Shown in pieces: positions 44,176-53,391 of a stretch of DNA of 64,000 bases (within the stretch, counting starts at the first letter, position 1; each line of letters opens with the position of its first letter). The notes beneath the pieces are model-generated. The model worked only from the letters and a program-made list of their open reading frames with translations, did no database searches and was not told the DNA's origin. The translations under genes and the position numbers were made by a program. The DNA comes from Pannonibacter tanglangensis (lineage in GTDB: Bacteria > Pseudomonadota > Alphaproteobacteria > Rhizobiales > Stappiaceae), in NCBI RefSeq assembly GCF_009915685.1, contig NZ_JAABLP010000001.1. One strand, given 5' to 3'.

Positions 44176-46146
44176 ATGCGAGTTCCGTCCCACATGTCCG
44201 GGTCTGAAGGGCCGCGCCTGCCGGCGCAGCGGCCGACGACCGGTCGTGTCCGGGCGCTGGCCCTCCCGGGTGCCGGCCTGCTTGCGCTCGCAGTCGGGCT
44301 GACCGCCCTGCCCGGCCCGGCGACCGCCTTCGAGCTGTTCGGCTACCGGCTGTGGGGCTCGGCCAGCGACGCGGGGGCTGCGGCCGACGCCTTCCCCTAC
44401 CAGCCGGTCCTGACCCTGCAGGGCGGCGACGAGCCCCTGAAGCAGCGGCTCACGGCTGCCTCGCTGCTGATGAGCGAGGCGACCGATGCGCCGTCGGGCG
44501 AATCCGGTCTCATTGCCCGCGCGCTCAACGATTTCGACCGGCTCGTTGCCCAGCTCTATGTCGAGGGCCGCTACGGCGGAACGGTGGACATCCGCATCGC
44601 CGGCCTGCCGCTGCAGACGGCGCTGCAGCAGGGCAGCCTGCCGGGCCCGCGTCCGGTTCCGGTCAGCATCGCGATTTCCGCCGGGCCGATGTTCACCTTC
44701 GGCGACGTGCGCATCGGCACGCAGGGCGCGGCCGCCGGCCAGCTCTCGACCGATCCCGGTTTCTGGGGCCTTGCGCCCGGGACCCTGGCCGATTCGACCA
44801 AGGTCCTGGCAGCCGAGCGCCAGATCCTGACCAGCCTTCGCGCCCGTGGCTATCCGAAGGCACGCATCGTCACCCGCGACATCACCGCCGACCATGCCAA
44901 CGATCATCTCGACGTGACCCTCGTCGCCGATGCCGGCGCGCTGGCGCGTTTCGGCGCGGTCAGCGTCACCGGCACGTCGGTCACCGACCCGGCCTTCGTC
45001 GTCGCCCAGGCCATGATCCCGGAAGGGGCGGTCTACGACCCGGAGGTCCTGGCCAAGGCGCAGAAGCGCCTCAACGATCTCGGCATCTTTGCCAGCGTCA
45101 CCATGGTCGAGGCCGACAGCGTCGGCCCGGACGGCAGCCTGCCGGTGACGATCGAGGTGGCGGAGCGCAAGCGTCACGTGCTGGGAGCCGGTGCCACCTG
45201 GTCCTCGACCGAAGGCGGCGGCCTGGAAGCCTACTGGCGCCGACGCAACCTGTTCGGCCAGGGCGAGCTGCTGTCGGTCGAGGGGTCTGTCGGCCGGCTG
45301 GGCAACTCGTCGCTGACGGACATGGAATATGCCGCGCGGATTGCCTTCGAGAAGCCGGGCGTGTTCGGTCCGCTGACCAGCTTCAGCACCTCGTTCTCGG
45401 CCAAGCAGGAGGCGCCGAACGCCTACACCAGCCGCTCGGCCACCTATGACGCCTATCTGAAGCGGACCTTCACCGACACGCTCAGCGGCCGGGCCGGCTT
45501 CGAGACGGCCTTCATCGACGAGACCGATGCCTATGGCAAGAAGACCTACCTGCTCGGGGGGCTGCCGGCGGACCTCACCTTCGACAACCGCGACGATGCG
45601 CTGAACCCTTCGCGCGGGTTCCTGGCGACGGCCTTCGCCGAGCCCGCCTATGACATCCGCAACCGCAACATGATGCTGTTCCTGCGCGGCTCGGTGTCGA
45701 GCTACGTGGCGCTCGACGAGGCGCGGCGCTTCGTGCTGGCCGGCCGCCTCTCGACCGGCAGCATCGTCGGACCGCAGGTGGACGACATTCCCGCCGGCCG
45801 GCGCTTCTTTGCCGGCGGCGGCGGCTCGATCCGCGGCTACGCCTACCGCAACGTCGGACCGCGCCGCAACGGCGAGGTGACGGGCGGACGCAGCGTCCTG
45901 GAACTGTCGGGCGAGGTGCGGGTGCGCCTGACGGAGACCTTCGGCGCGGTCGCCTTCGTCGATGCCGGCAATGTCTACAAGTCGTCGGTGCCGGACTTCT
46001 CGCGCCCCTTCAAGATCGGTGTCGGCGCGGGGTTGCGCTACTTCACGCCGATCGGTCCGCTGCGGCTTGACGTGGCGGTCCCACTTTCGCCGGAAAAAGG
46101 TGATCCTGATTTCGCGATCTACCTTGGCCTGAGCCAGGCCTTCTGA
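44176..46146 (+). CDS. tamA: Outer-membrane autotransporter assembly protein TamA
   Basis: A 656-residue BamA/TamA-family barrel protein. It has an N-terminal signal peptide (LALPGAGLLALAVGLTALP, cut after ATA), POTRA domains at about 55-330 (for example YDPEVLAKAQKRLNDLGIF), and a C-terminal barrel with the lid motif GGGGSIRGYAYRNVGPR and a closing strand VPLSPEKGDPDFAIYLGLSQ ending in F. With TamB it inserts outer-membrane proteins. ATG 44176 was chosen to place the signal peptide sensibly; ATG 44110 or 44194 are possible. tamB begins 14 bp later. Confidence 0.9.
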   Translation: MRVPSHMSGSEGPRLPAQRPTTGRVRALALPGAGLLALAVGLTALPGPATAFELFGYRLWGSASDAGAAADAFPYQPVLTLQGGDEPLKQRLTAASLLMSEATDAPSGESGLIARALNDFDRLVAQLYVEGRYGGTVDIRIAGLPLQTALQQGSLPGPRPVPVSIAISAGPMFTFGDVRIGTQGAAAGQLSTDPGFWGLAPGTLADSTKVLAAERQILTSLRARGYPKARIVTRDITADHANDHLDVTLVADAGALARFGAVSVTGTSVTDPAFVVAQAMIPEGAVYDPEVLAKAQKRLNDLGIFASVTMVEADSVGPDGSLPVTIEVAERKRHVLGAGATWSSTEGGGLEAYWRRRNLFGQGELLSVEGSVGRLGNSSLTDMEYAARIAFEKPGVFGPLTSFSTSFSAKQEAPNAYTSRSATYDAYLKRTFTDTLSGRAGFETAFIDETDAYGKKTYLLGGLPADLTFDNRDDALNPSRGFLATAFAEPAYDIRNRNMMLFLRGSVSSYVALDEARRFVLAGRLSTGSIVGPQVDDIPAGRRFFAGGGGSIRGYAYRNVGPRRNGEVTGGRSVLELSGEVRVRLTETFGAVAFVDAGNVYKSSVPDFSRPFKIGVGAGLRYFTPIGPLRLDVAVPLSPEKGDPDFAIYLGLSQAF

Positions 46147-46160
46147 GTCGGACCAGACAC

Positions 46161-49100
46161 TTGCGGCGCATTCTCAAAGCCCTGCTTTACACCGCCCTCG
46201 GCACCACGGCGCTGGCCGGGCTGGCGCTCGCCGTCGTGCCGACCCCGCTCGGGGAAGGTCTGATCCAGCGGCTGGCCAACGACGCCCTCGCCCGGCCGGA
46301 CGGGGGAGCCCGGCTGGAGGGCCTGTCGATCTCGTGGTCCGGGGACATCCGGGCCGACAGCCTGACGCTGAGCGATGCCGGAGGCCCCTATGCCGTGCTG
46401 AGCGGCCTCGGGCTCGACTGGCAGCCGCTGGCGCTGCTTGCCGGCGAGGCCCGGATCCGCAGTCTGGCCGTCGAGCGCATCGCCCTCGAGCGTCGGCCCG
46501 TGCCGGCGCGGCCCGATGAGGCGGACACCAGGACTGAGGGCGGGCCGATGCTGCCGGTGGCCTCGGTGCGGCTCGAGACGCTGCGGCTGCCGCAGATCGA
46601 GCTGGCGGCTGCTGTTGCCGGCGTGCCCGTGACGCTCGCCGCCGATGGCTCCGCCACGGCAGAGGCCCATCCGGAGCGGCTGAGCGCCCGGCTCGCGGTG
46701 CAGCGCATCGACGGCACGCCGGGATCGCTCGCCGCCGACGTGACCCTTGCCCCGAGCGAGGGCACGCTGGATGTCACCGTCAAGGCGGGAGAGCCGCGCG
46801 GCGGCCTGATTGCGCGCCTTGCTGGCCTTGACGACCTGCCGGCGGTGGATCTCGACCTTACCGGCTCCGGCCCCCTGTCCGACTGGGCCGCGCGCCTCGC
46901 GCTTGCCCTTGACGGCCGCCCCACGGTCGCAGGCACCGCCCGGATGGCGGCGTCCGCCGACGGGAGCCGCAGCCTCAGCCTCGACCTGTCCGGCGATCTC
47001 GCGCCGCTCGCCCCGCCGGCTGCGGGCGCGCTTGTCGTCGGCACCACGGGGCTCACCGCCAGCGCCCGGCTGTCCCCCCGCTTCCTGCCGCTCGACGGCA
47101 GCCTCCGGCTGACCTCCGACACCCTGACCCTGACGGCGACGGGCACCTATGCCCCCGACAGCGGGACGATTGCGGTCACCTCGGACCTGCGGCTTGCGGC
47201 CGATGGCGGCGCGCTGATCGGCATCGACACCGGCTCGGGCCTGGGCACGCTTGCCAGCCTCACCGGCTCGGTCCGGCTGGAGGGACCGCTCGACCGCGCG
47301 ACCTGGCACGCCAGCCTCGAGACCGACCGGCTGAGCACGCCGCAGGGTGCCCTCGCCTCCGCCCGGCTGGAGGCCACCGGCGTCGGGGCGAACCTCACCC
47401 GCAGCGGCTTCTCCCTGCCGGTCTCGGCCACCTTGCGCCTTGCCGGCATCGCCCCGAGCGATCCGCGTCTTTCTGCCTTTGCCGGCAGCGGCGAGATGGA
47501 CCTCGCCGGCCGCGTCACCCTGCCGGGACGCGGTCCGGTGCTGCAGCTCGCCCGCGGCAGCGCGACGCTTGCCCCGCTCGGCGTGACGCTTGGCGAGGGC
47601 ACGCTCGGATCCGGTCCCTCCAACCTGACGGGCGAGCTGCGCGTGCCTGACCTGTCGGGCCTTGCCGGCCTCGCCGGGCGGCCGCTGGCCGGCAGCCTCG
47701 GGGTTGGCTTCCGGGCGGAGGGGACGCCGGCGGACAGCGCCGGCAGTCTGGCCCTGTCCGTGGCCGCCACCGACCTGTCCACTGGCCTCGCGCCGCTGGA
47801 TGGTCTGCTGGCCGGCGCGTCGCAGGCGACCGCGACGCTGACCCGCGCAGCCGATGGCGCGCTCGGCCTGCGCGACCTTGCCGTAACGACCCCGGCTGCG
47901 ACCCTGACCGGGACCCTCGATCTTGCGCCCGATGCCGGGAGCGGGTCCGGGGATGGGCTGGACGGCGAGATCCGGGTGTCCCTGTCCGATCTCGGCCGCC
48001 TCGACCCGCGCCTTGACGGCACGCTGGCGCTCGAGGCGGACCTTGCGGGGGCGCTCGCCCGGCCCGCGCTCGACCTGACGGCCACCTCCGGGCGCATCGG
48101 CCTTGCCGGCACGCCGCTCACCGACCTGTCGCTTGCCTTCAATGGCGCAGCCGATCCGGCCGCCCCGCGTGGCTCGCTCAATCTCTCCGCCCGCCTCAAC
48201 GGCGCGCCGCTGGTCGCCCGGGGTGATCTGGACAGCCAGGCCGGACAGGCCCGCCTCAGCGGCTTCGAGGCCGCCGTCGGCGGCAACCGGCTGACGGGCG
48301 ATCTGGTGGTCGGCGACCTCGGCAAGGCGCTCGAGACCATCTCCGGCACACTGACCCTGGACGCGCCGGACTTGTCCGAGCTGTCGCCGCTGGCCCTGAC
48401 GCCGCTCTCCGGCCGGCTTGCGGCCCGGGCGGTCCTCTCCGCCGACGCGGCCGGTCCGCGCCTGAAGCTGACGGCGGACGGGGCCGGCGTGAGCCTGCCG
48501 CAGGCCGCCGCCGACAGCCTGCGGGTCGACGTTGATCTCACGGATCTGGCCTCGGTGCCGCAGGCCGCGGGCCAGGTGACGGCGACCGGTCTTCTGGCTG
48601 GCGGCACACGCCTCGCGTCCCTGTCGGCGAGCGCGAGCAGCGACGGCAGCCGCACCGATTTCACCCTCGACGCCCGCCTGCCCGGCGCAGGCAAGGACGG
48701 GGTCACCGCAGCCGGCAGCCTGACGGCCACGGGTTCCGGCTTCGATCTTGCCCTGACACGGCTCGACGGGCTCTACACCGGCCTCAAGACCGCGCTGGTG
48801 CGCCCTGCCCGCCTCTCCTATGCCAACGGAACCGCCCGGCTGGACGAGGTCGCGCTGGCGCTCGGCTCCGGCTCGCTGGTGGTTCAGGGCACGGCCGGCG
48901 ACACGCTCGCCCTCACGGGAACACTGCGCGCCGTGCCGCTGGCGCTCGCCAACTCCGTCCGTCCGGGCCTCGGTCTTGCCGGCACGCTGAGCGGTTCGGT
49001 GCAGGTGAGCGGCCCGGCCAAGGCGCCCGTCGCCGCCTGGCAGCTCACCGGACAGGGCCTGTCGGCGGCACAGCTTGCGGCCAGCGGCATCGCGCCGCTC

Positions 49101-50528
49101 GGGCTTGAGAGCCGGGGCAGCCTGTCCGGCCAGCGGGTGGAGCAGTCCAGCCGCCTCACCGGCGACGGCGGCCTGACGCTGACGGTCGCCGGCCCGGTCG
49201 GCCTTGGCGGCGGCGGCTCGCTCGGACTTGACGTGACCGGCACCGTTCCGCTCGCGCTTGCCCGGTTGCCGCTCCTGCGCGCCGGCTTCAGGGCCGAGGG
49301 GACGCTGGCGGTGTCCGGTCGGGTCGGCGGCTCCTTCGCCGCGCCCGACTATGCGCTGAGCGCCCGGCCACAGGGCATCAGCCTGACCGAGTTCTCCTCC
49401 GGCTTCACCCTGCGCAACGTCACCGGCAGCCTCGACGTGACCCGGGACCGGGTTGTGCTCAATGGCCTTGCCGCTGCCATTGCCGCCGGCGGGACCGTGC
49501 GGGCGGGCGGCTCGATCGGTCTGGGCGCCGGGTTGCCGGCCGACATCTCGGTGACGGTCGAGAACGGCCGCTACAGCGATGGCCGCGTCGTGTCGGCCGA
49601 TCTCGGAGCGGCACTGAAGATCACCGGACCGCTTGCGGGCGGCGGCGTGCTCTCGGGCAGCGTGACCATCAGCAGTGCCAACATCGCCATCCCGGAAACG
49701 CTGCCCGGCGGCCTGTCGCCGCTGGCGGTGCGCCATGTCAACGCGCCGAAGCCGGTGCGCGACCAGGTGGCCGAACTCCGCCAGGACACCGGCGGTGCGG
49801 CGGCCGGCGGCGGCCCGGGCGCGGGCGGCGGTCTCGGCCTCGACGTCACCGTGAACGCGCCCGCCCGCATCTTCGTGCGCGGCCGCGGCCTCGATGCGGA
49901 GCTGGGCGGATCGCTGCGGATCGTGGGCACCACGGCCGCGCCCCAGGCCGTCGGCGGCTTTGCGCTGCGCCGGGGTCAGCTCGACGTCCTGACCCGACGC
50001 CTCGCCTTCTCCCGCGGCAACGCCACCTTCACCGGGTCGCTCACGCCCACCCTCGATTTCGTTGCCACCACCACGGCCGGCTCGACCTCGATCAACGTGA
50101 CCATCAGCGGCAGTGCGGCCGATCCGGTCATTGCGCTGACCTCGTCGCCGGCGCTGCCGCAGGACGAGATCCTGGCCCAGCTGCTGTTCGACAAGAGCAT
50201 GACCAGCCTGTCGCCCACCCAGATCGCCCAGCTCGCCGCCGCCGTGGCCACGCTCACCGGCGGCAGCGACACCGGGCCGCTGGCGCAGCTGCGCAAGTCG
50301 CTTGGCCTCGATGTGGTCGACGTGAACCTCGGGGCCACCGGCGGCCCGTCCCTCGCGGTCGGCAAGTACATCAACGACAACATCTACCTCGGCGTCGAGC
50401 AGGGGGCCGGACGTGATTCGTCGCGGGTGAAGGTCGACATCGACCTGTCCCGCAGCCTCAAGGCCCGGGGCGAGGTCGGCGCCAACGGCTCCAGCAAGGC
50501 CGGCATCTATTTCGAGCGGGAATACTGA
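46161..50528 (+). CDS. tamB: Translocation and assembly module protein TamB
   Basis: A 1455-residue inner-membrane-anchored AsmA-like protein. A single N-terminal membrane segment (ALLYTALGTTALAGLALAVV) is followed by a long beta-rich body of Gly/Ala/Leu/Asp repeats, the bridge-like repeating beta-groove fold. The C-terminal DUF490 domain has RGRGLDAELGGSLRIVGTTA, LDVLTRRLAFSRGNATFTGS, SSPALPQDEILAQLLFDKSM and a final strand ending in FEREY. It starts with TTG 46161, 14 bp after tamA. Antisense reading frames across it are shadows of its composition. Its end is only 7 bp from the convergent Ldh-family gene. Confidence 0.93.
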   Translation: MRRILKALLYTALGTTALAGLALAVVPTPLGEGLIQRLANDALARPDGGARLEGLSISWSGDIRADSLTLSDAGGPYAVLSGLGLDWQPLALLAGEARIRSLAVERIALERRPVPARPDEADTRTEGGPMLPVASVRLETLRLPQIELAAAVAGVPVTLAADGSATAEAHPERLSARLAVQRIDGTPGSLAADVTLAPSEGTLDVTVKAGEPRGGLIARLAGLDDLPAVDLDLTGSGPLSDWAARLALALDGRPTVAGTARMAASADGSRSLSLDLSGDLAPLAPPAAGALVVGTTGLTASARLSPRFLPLDGSLRLTSDTLTLTATGTYAPDSGTIAVTSDLRLAADGGALIGIDTGSGLGTLASLTGSVRLEGPLDRATWHASLETDRLSTPQGALASARLEATGVGANLTRSGFSLPVSATLRLAGIAPSDPRLSAFAGSGEMDLAGRVTLPGRGPVLQLARGSATLAPLGVTLGEGTLGSGPSNLTGELRVPDLSGLAGLAGRPLAGSLGVGFRAEGTPADSAGSLALSVAATDLSTGLAPLDGLLAGASQATATLTRAADGALGLRDLAVTTPAATLTGTLDLAPDAGSGSGDGLDGEIRVSLSDLGRLDPRLDGTLALEADLAGALARPALDLTATSGRIGLAGTPLTDLSLAFNGAADPAAPRGSLNLSARLNGAPLVARGDLDSQAGQARLSGFEAAVGGNRLTGDLVVGDLGKALETISGTLTLDAPDLSELSPLALTPLSGRLAARAVLSADAAGPRLKLTADGAGVSLPQAAADSLRVDVDLTDLASVPQAAGQVTATGLLAGGTRLASLSASASSDGSRTDFTLDARLPGAGKDGVTAAGSLTATGSGFDLALTRLDGLYTGLKTALVRPARLSYANGTARLDEVALALGSGSLVVQGTAGDTLALTGTLRAVPLALANSVRPGLGLAGTLSGSVQVSGPAKAPVAAWQLTGQGLSAAQLAASGIAPLGLESRGSLSGQRVEQSSRLTGDGGLTLTVAGPVGLGGGGSLGLDVTGTVPLALARLPLLRAGFRAEGTLAVSGRVGGSFAAPDYALSARPQGISLTEFSSGFTLRNVTGSLDVTRDRVVLNGLAAAIAAGGTVRAGGSIGLGAGLPADISVTVENGRYSDGRVVSADLGAALKITGPLAGGGVLSGSVTISSANIAIPETLPGGLSPLAVRHVNAPKPVRDQVAELRQDTGGAAAGGGPGAGGGLGLDVTVNAPARIFVRGRGLDAELGGSLRIVGTTAAPQAVGGFALRRGQLDVLTRRLAFSRGNATFTGSLTPTLDFVATTTAGSTSINVTISGSAADPVIALTSSPALPQDEILAQLLFDKSMTSLSPTQIAQLAAAVATLTGGSDTGPLAQLRKSLGLDVVDVNLGATGGPSLAVGKYINDNIYLGVEQGAGRDSSRVKVDIDLSRSLKARGEVGANGSSKAGIYFEREY

Positions 50529-50535
50529 GGGCGTC

Positions 50536-51549
50536 CTAGGCGCCGGCGATGGCCCGGATCTCGCGCAGGATCGGCCGCGGAACGGCAAGGCCCTCGCGCG
50601 CCGCGCGGGCGCGCGCCTCGAGCCGGCGGCTGCCCGGCAGACGCGCCCCCTCTTCCGCCCCGATTGCCGCGACGAGCACCGCCATGCGCTCGTAGAAGAC
50701 GCCGCCGGAGGTGAGGCCCGGGTCGATCGCCAGGACAAGCTGGCCGAGATCGGGGGCTGGTCCCTCCGCGTCGAACAGGCTGGTGGCCTCGAAGGCGAGG
50801 CTTGCCCCCACCACGGCTGCAGCCATCACCTCGATCATCAGCGCCAGCGCCGCGCCCTTGGCCTCGCCGATGGGGATCATCGTGCCGGCCATGGCTGCTG
50901 CGGGATCGGTGGTGGGCCGGCCCTCGGCATCGAGCGCCCAGCCTTCCGGGATCGGCCGGCCCGCCTTCTCGGCCGCCATGATCTTGCCCTTGGCAACGCG
51001 TGACACGGCCAGATCGATGACCAGCGGCGGCTCGCCTGGGGCGACGGGGGCGGCAAAGGCAATCGGATTGGTGCCGAACAGCGGCCGGCGTCCGCCCCAG
51101 GGGGCAATGGCCTTCGGCGCGTTGCCGAAGACGAAGGCAACGAGCCCCTGCGCGGCCAGCGCCTCGCAATGGGCGCCGGCCTGACCGAAATGATGCGACC
51201 GGCGCACGGCGGCCATGGCGATGCCGAGCTTGCGGGCCGGCTGCGGCAGGGCGGCAAGGGCGAGGTCGAAGGCCGGATAGGCAAACCCCAGACCGGCATC
51301 GACGCGGACCAGTGCGGGGGTCGCCTCGACCAGCACCGGGCGGGCGAAGCCATCGACCTTGCCGCTGCGGGCCTGCGCTGCGTAGGAGGGGATGCGGGAG
51401 AGACCATGGCCGGCCTGCCCGTCCGCCTCGGCTGCGACCAGCGCGCGGGCAACGCTTTCGGCCACATCGGGTGCGGTCCGGCTGGCGCAGAGCGCGCTCA
51501 CCGCCAGCGCATGGGCTTCGGACAGGGTCAGGATCTCGGTGTCGGACAT
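50536..51549 (-). CDS. Ldh-family NAD(P)-dependent oxidoreductase
   Basis: A 337-residue member of the malate/L-lactate dehydrogenase-like family, which is not related to classical LDH and includes ureidoglycolate, L-sulfolactate and piperideine-carboxylate reductases. Seen are AEADGQAGHGLSRIPSYAAQ, the catalytic His region VRRSHHFGQAGAH, PWGGRRPLFGTNPIAFAAP and IPIGEAKGAALALMIEVM. ATG 51549 precedes MSDTEILTLSEAHALAVSAL; upstream in-frame sequence is repeat-derived. It diverges from a semialdehyde dehydrogenase gene, which suggests a shared catabolic pathway. The substrate cannot be assigned. Confidence 0.88.
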   Translation of the reverse strand: MSDTEILTLSEAHALAVSALCASRTAPDVAESVARALVAAEADGQAGHGLSRIPSYAAQARSGKVDGFARPVLVEATPALVRVDAGLGFAYPAFDLALAALPQPARKLGIAMAAVRRSHHFGQAGAHCEALAAQGLVAFVFGNAPKAIAPWGGRRPLFGTNPIAFAAPVAPGEPPLVIDLAVSRVAKGKIMAAEKAGRPIPEGWALDAEGRPTTDPAAAMAGTMIPIGEAKGAALALMIEVMAAAVVGASLAFEATSLFDAEGPAPDLGQLVLAIDPGLTSGGVFYERMAVLVAAIGAEEGARLPGSRRLEARARAAREGLAVPRPILREIRAIAGA

Positions 51550-51600
51550 GGGCGGGGCCCCTCTGGAACGGCAGGCCCGGAGGCTTAGCACGGGACTTTG

Positions 51601-51675
51601 CTGCCTGGCGAGGGGCTGCCTGGCGAGGGGCTGCCTGGCGAGGAGCTGCCTGGCAAGAGCGCTCCCTGGTGAAGG
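51601..51675 (+). repeat. Tandem repeat, five copies of a 15-bp unit
   Basis: Units 1 and 2 are CTGCCTGGCGAGGGG; unit 3 differs by one base, and units 4 and 5 are more diverged (CTGCCTGGCAAGAGC and GCTCCCTGGTGAAGG). The block sits 52 bp upstream of the Ldh-family start. Confidence 0.82.
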
Positions 51676-51802
51676 GGGCACCTGGCCGGAGGACTGTCTG
51701 GCCTGTACCGCCTGACGCTGTCCGGGGATTGAAGGGCATCGGGCGCCATGCGACAGATCGCTCACCCTCCGCATTGTCTCTTTACCGGAGGCAGTGAAAC
51801 TG

Positions 51803-51816
51803 TTTAACATGTTAAA
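51803..51816. promoter_or_regulatory. Perfect 14-bp palindrome upstream of gabD
   Basis: TTTAACATGTTAAA is fully symmetrical and lies 70 bp before the gabD ATG, in a locally AT-rich patch. Its position between divergent catabolic genes suggests a repressor site, perhaps of a GntR- or TetR-type regulator; the regulator is not in the window. Confidence 0.55.
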
Positions 51817-51885
51817 TAACAGGCGGGACGGACAAGGCTCCGGACCCCAGCCGCAGACGGGACCGACAAGACCGGGGAGAGCGAC

Positions 51886-53343
51886 ATGGCGCTTGATGCA
51901 GATTTGGTGAAACAGAAGCTTTTCGTGGACGGCGCCTGGCTGGACGCCGACAGCGGGCAGACGATCCGCGTCGACAATCCGGCAACACTGGAGACCATCG
52001 GCACCGTTCCGAAGGCGGGCCGGGCCGAGACCCGTCGCGCCATCGAGGCCGCGCACCGGGCGCTGGCCGGCTGGAGGGCCCTGACCGCGGAGGACCGGGC
52101 GGCGCGCATGCACAGGCTCTGCGACGCGATCATGGCCAGGCATGACGCCCTTGCCGAACTGCTGACCACCGAGATGGGCAAGCCGCTGGCCGAGGCCAAG
52201 GGCGAGATCGCGCTTGGCGTGAAGTACATCCGCTTCTTCGCCGAGGAGGGCAAGCGCATCTATGGCGACGTGATCCCCTCCCCCTGGGCGGGCAAGCGGA
52301 TCCTCGTGACCAAGGAGCCGGTCGGCGTCGTCGGGGCCATCACCCCCTGGAACTTCCCGAACTCGATGATCGCGCGCAAGCTGGGCGCGGCCCTCGGGGC
52401 CGGTTGCACCATCGTCATCAAGCCGGCCAGCCAGACGCCCTACTCGGCCCTCGCCTTCGGCGCGATGGCGGAGGCGGCCGGCATTCCGGCCGGGGTCATC
52501 AACGTGGTCACCGGCTCGGCGGCCGAGATCGCGGCGGAGATGTGCGAGCATCCGCTCCTGCGCAAGATCACCTTCACCGGCTCTACCGAAGTCGGCAAGC
52601 TGCTCGCCAGCGAGGCGGGCAAGCACATGAAGAAGGTGTCGATGGAGCTGGGCGGCAACGCGCCCTTCATCGTCTTCGATGACGCCGATCTCGACGCCGC
52701 CGTGGCCGGGGCGATGATTTCCAAGTTCCGCAACTCCGGCCAGACCTGCGTCTGCGCCAACCGCCTCTATGTCCAGGCCGGCGTCTATGACGCCTTTGCC
52801 GCCAGGCTGAAGGCGGCCGTCGAGGCGCAGCTCAAGGTCGGCGACGGCCGCAAGGACGGCATCACCCAGGGCCCGCTGATCGACACCGGCGCGGTCGCCA
52901 AGGTGGAGGAGCACATCGCCGACGCGCTCGCCAAGGGCGGGGCGCTGCTCACCGGCGGCAGCCGCATCGGCACAGAGGGCAGCTTCTTCCAGCCGACCAT
53001 CGTCACCGGGGCGACGGCAGCGATGAAGGTGGCGCGGGAGGAGACCTTCGGCCCGCTTGCGCCGCTGTTCCGCTTCGAGACCGAGGAGGAGGCGATCCGC
53101 CTTGCCAACGACACCGAATATGGCCTCGCCTGCTATTTCTATTCGCAGAACCTCGGCCGGGTGTTCCGCGTGATGGAGGCGCTGGAGTATGGCCTGGTGG
53201 GCATCAACGAGGGTCTCATCACCACGGAAGTCGCCCCCTTCGGCGGGGTGAAGGACAGCGGCATGGGCCGTGAGGGCTCGAAGTACGGCGTCGATGACTA
53301 CCTGAACATCAAGTACGCCTGCGTCGGCGGCCTCGGCCTCTGA
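51886..53343 (+). CDS. gabD: NAD(P)-dependent succinate-semialdehyde dehydrogenase
   Basis: A 485-residue aldehyde dehydrogenase. It has the catalytic Cys in RNSGQTCVCANR, the Glu region KVSMELGGNAPFIVFDDADL, GAITPWNFPNSMIARKLGAA with the active-site Asn, and TFTGSTEVGKLL. The C-terminus GGVKDSGMGREGSKYGVDDY is typical of the SSADH (GabD) subgroup. ATG 51886 follows GGGAGAGCGAC. It oxidises succinate semialdehyde to succinate, or possibly a related short semialdehyde such as glutarate semialdehyde. The symbol follows subgroup resemblance only. Confidence 0.88.
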   Translation: MALDADLVKQKLFVDGAWLDADSGQTIRVDNPATLETIGTVPKAGRAETRRAIEAAHRALAGWRALTAEDRAARMHRLCDAIMARHDALAELLTTEMGKPLAEAKGEIALGVKYIRFFAEEGKRIYGDVIPSPWAGKRILVTKEPVGVVGAITPWNFPNSMIARKLGAALGAGCTIVIKPASQTPYSALAFGAMAEAAGIPAGVINVVTGSAAEIAAEMCEHPLLRKITFTGSTEVGKLLASEAGKHMKKVSMELGGNAPFIVFDDADLDAAVAGAMISKFRNSGQTCVCANRLYVQAGVYDAFAARLKAAVEAQLKVGDGRKDGITQGPLIDTGAVAKVEEHIADALAKGGALLTGGSRIGTEGSFFQPTIVTGATAAMKVAREETFGPLAPLFRFETEEEAIRLANDTEYGLACYFYSQNLGRVFRVMEALEYGLVGINEGLITTEVAPFGGVKDSGMGREGSKYGVDDYLNIKYACVGGLGL

Positions 53344-53391
53344 CCCCGCGGCTGCGGATCCTGTGCCGGATGCGCAACGGCACGCCGTGGC

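Larger units (their letters stand above)
51550..51885. other. Divergent region of the Ldh-family and gabD genes
   Basis: 336 bp with a 15-bp tandem repeat (51601-51675), then a spacer and a 14-bp palindrome (51803-51816) in an AT-rich window before gabD. No gene is seen. Confidence 0.6.

Noticed and set aside
46119..50738. A 1539-codon open frame antisense to tamB
   Set aside because: Composition-driven shadow of tamB, with Gly/Arg/Gln-rich sequence and no recognisable family.
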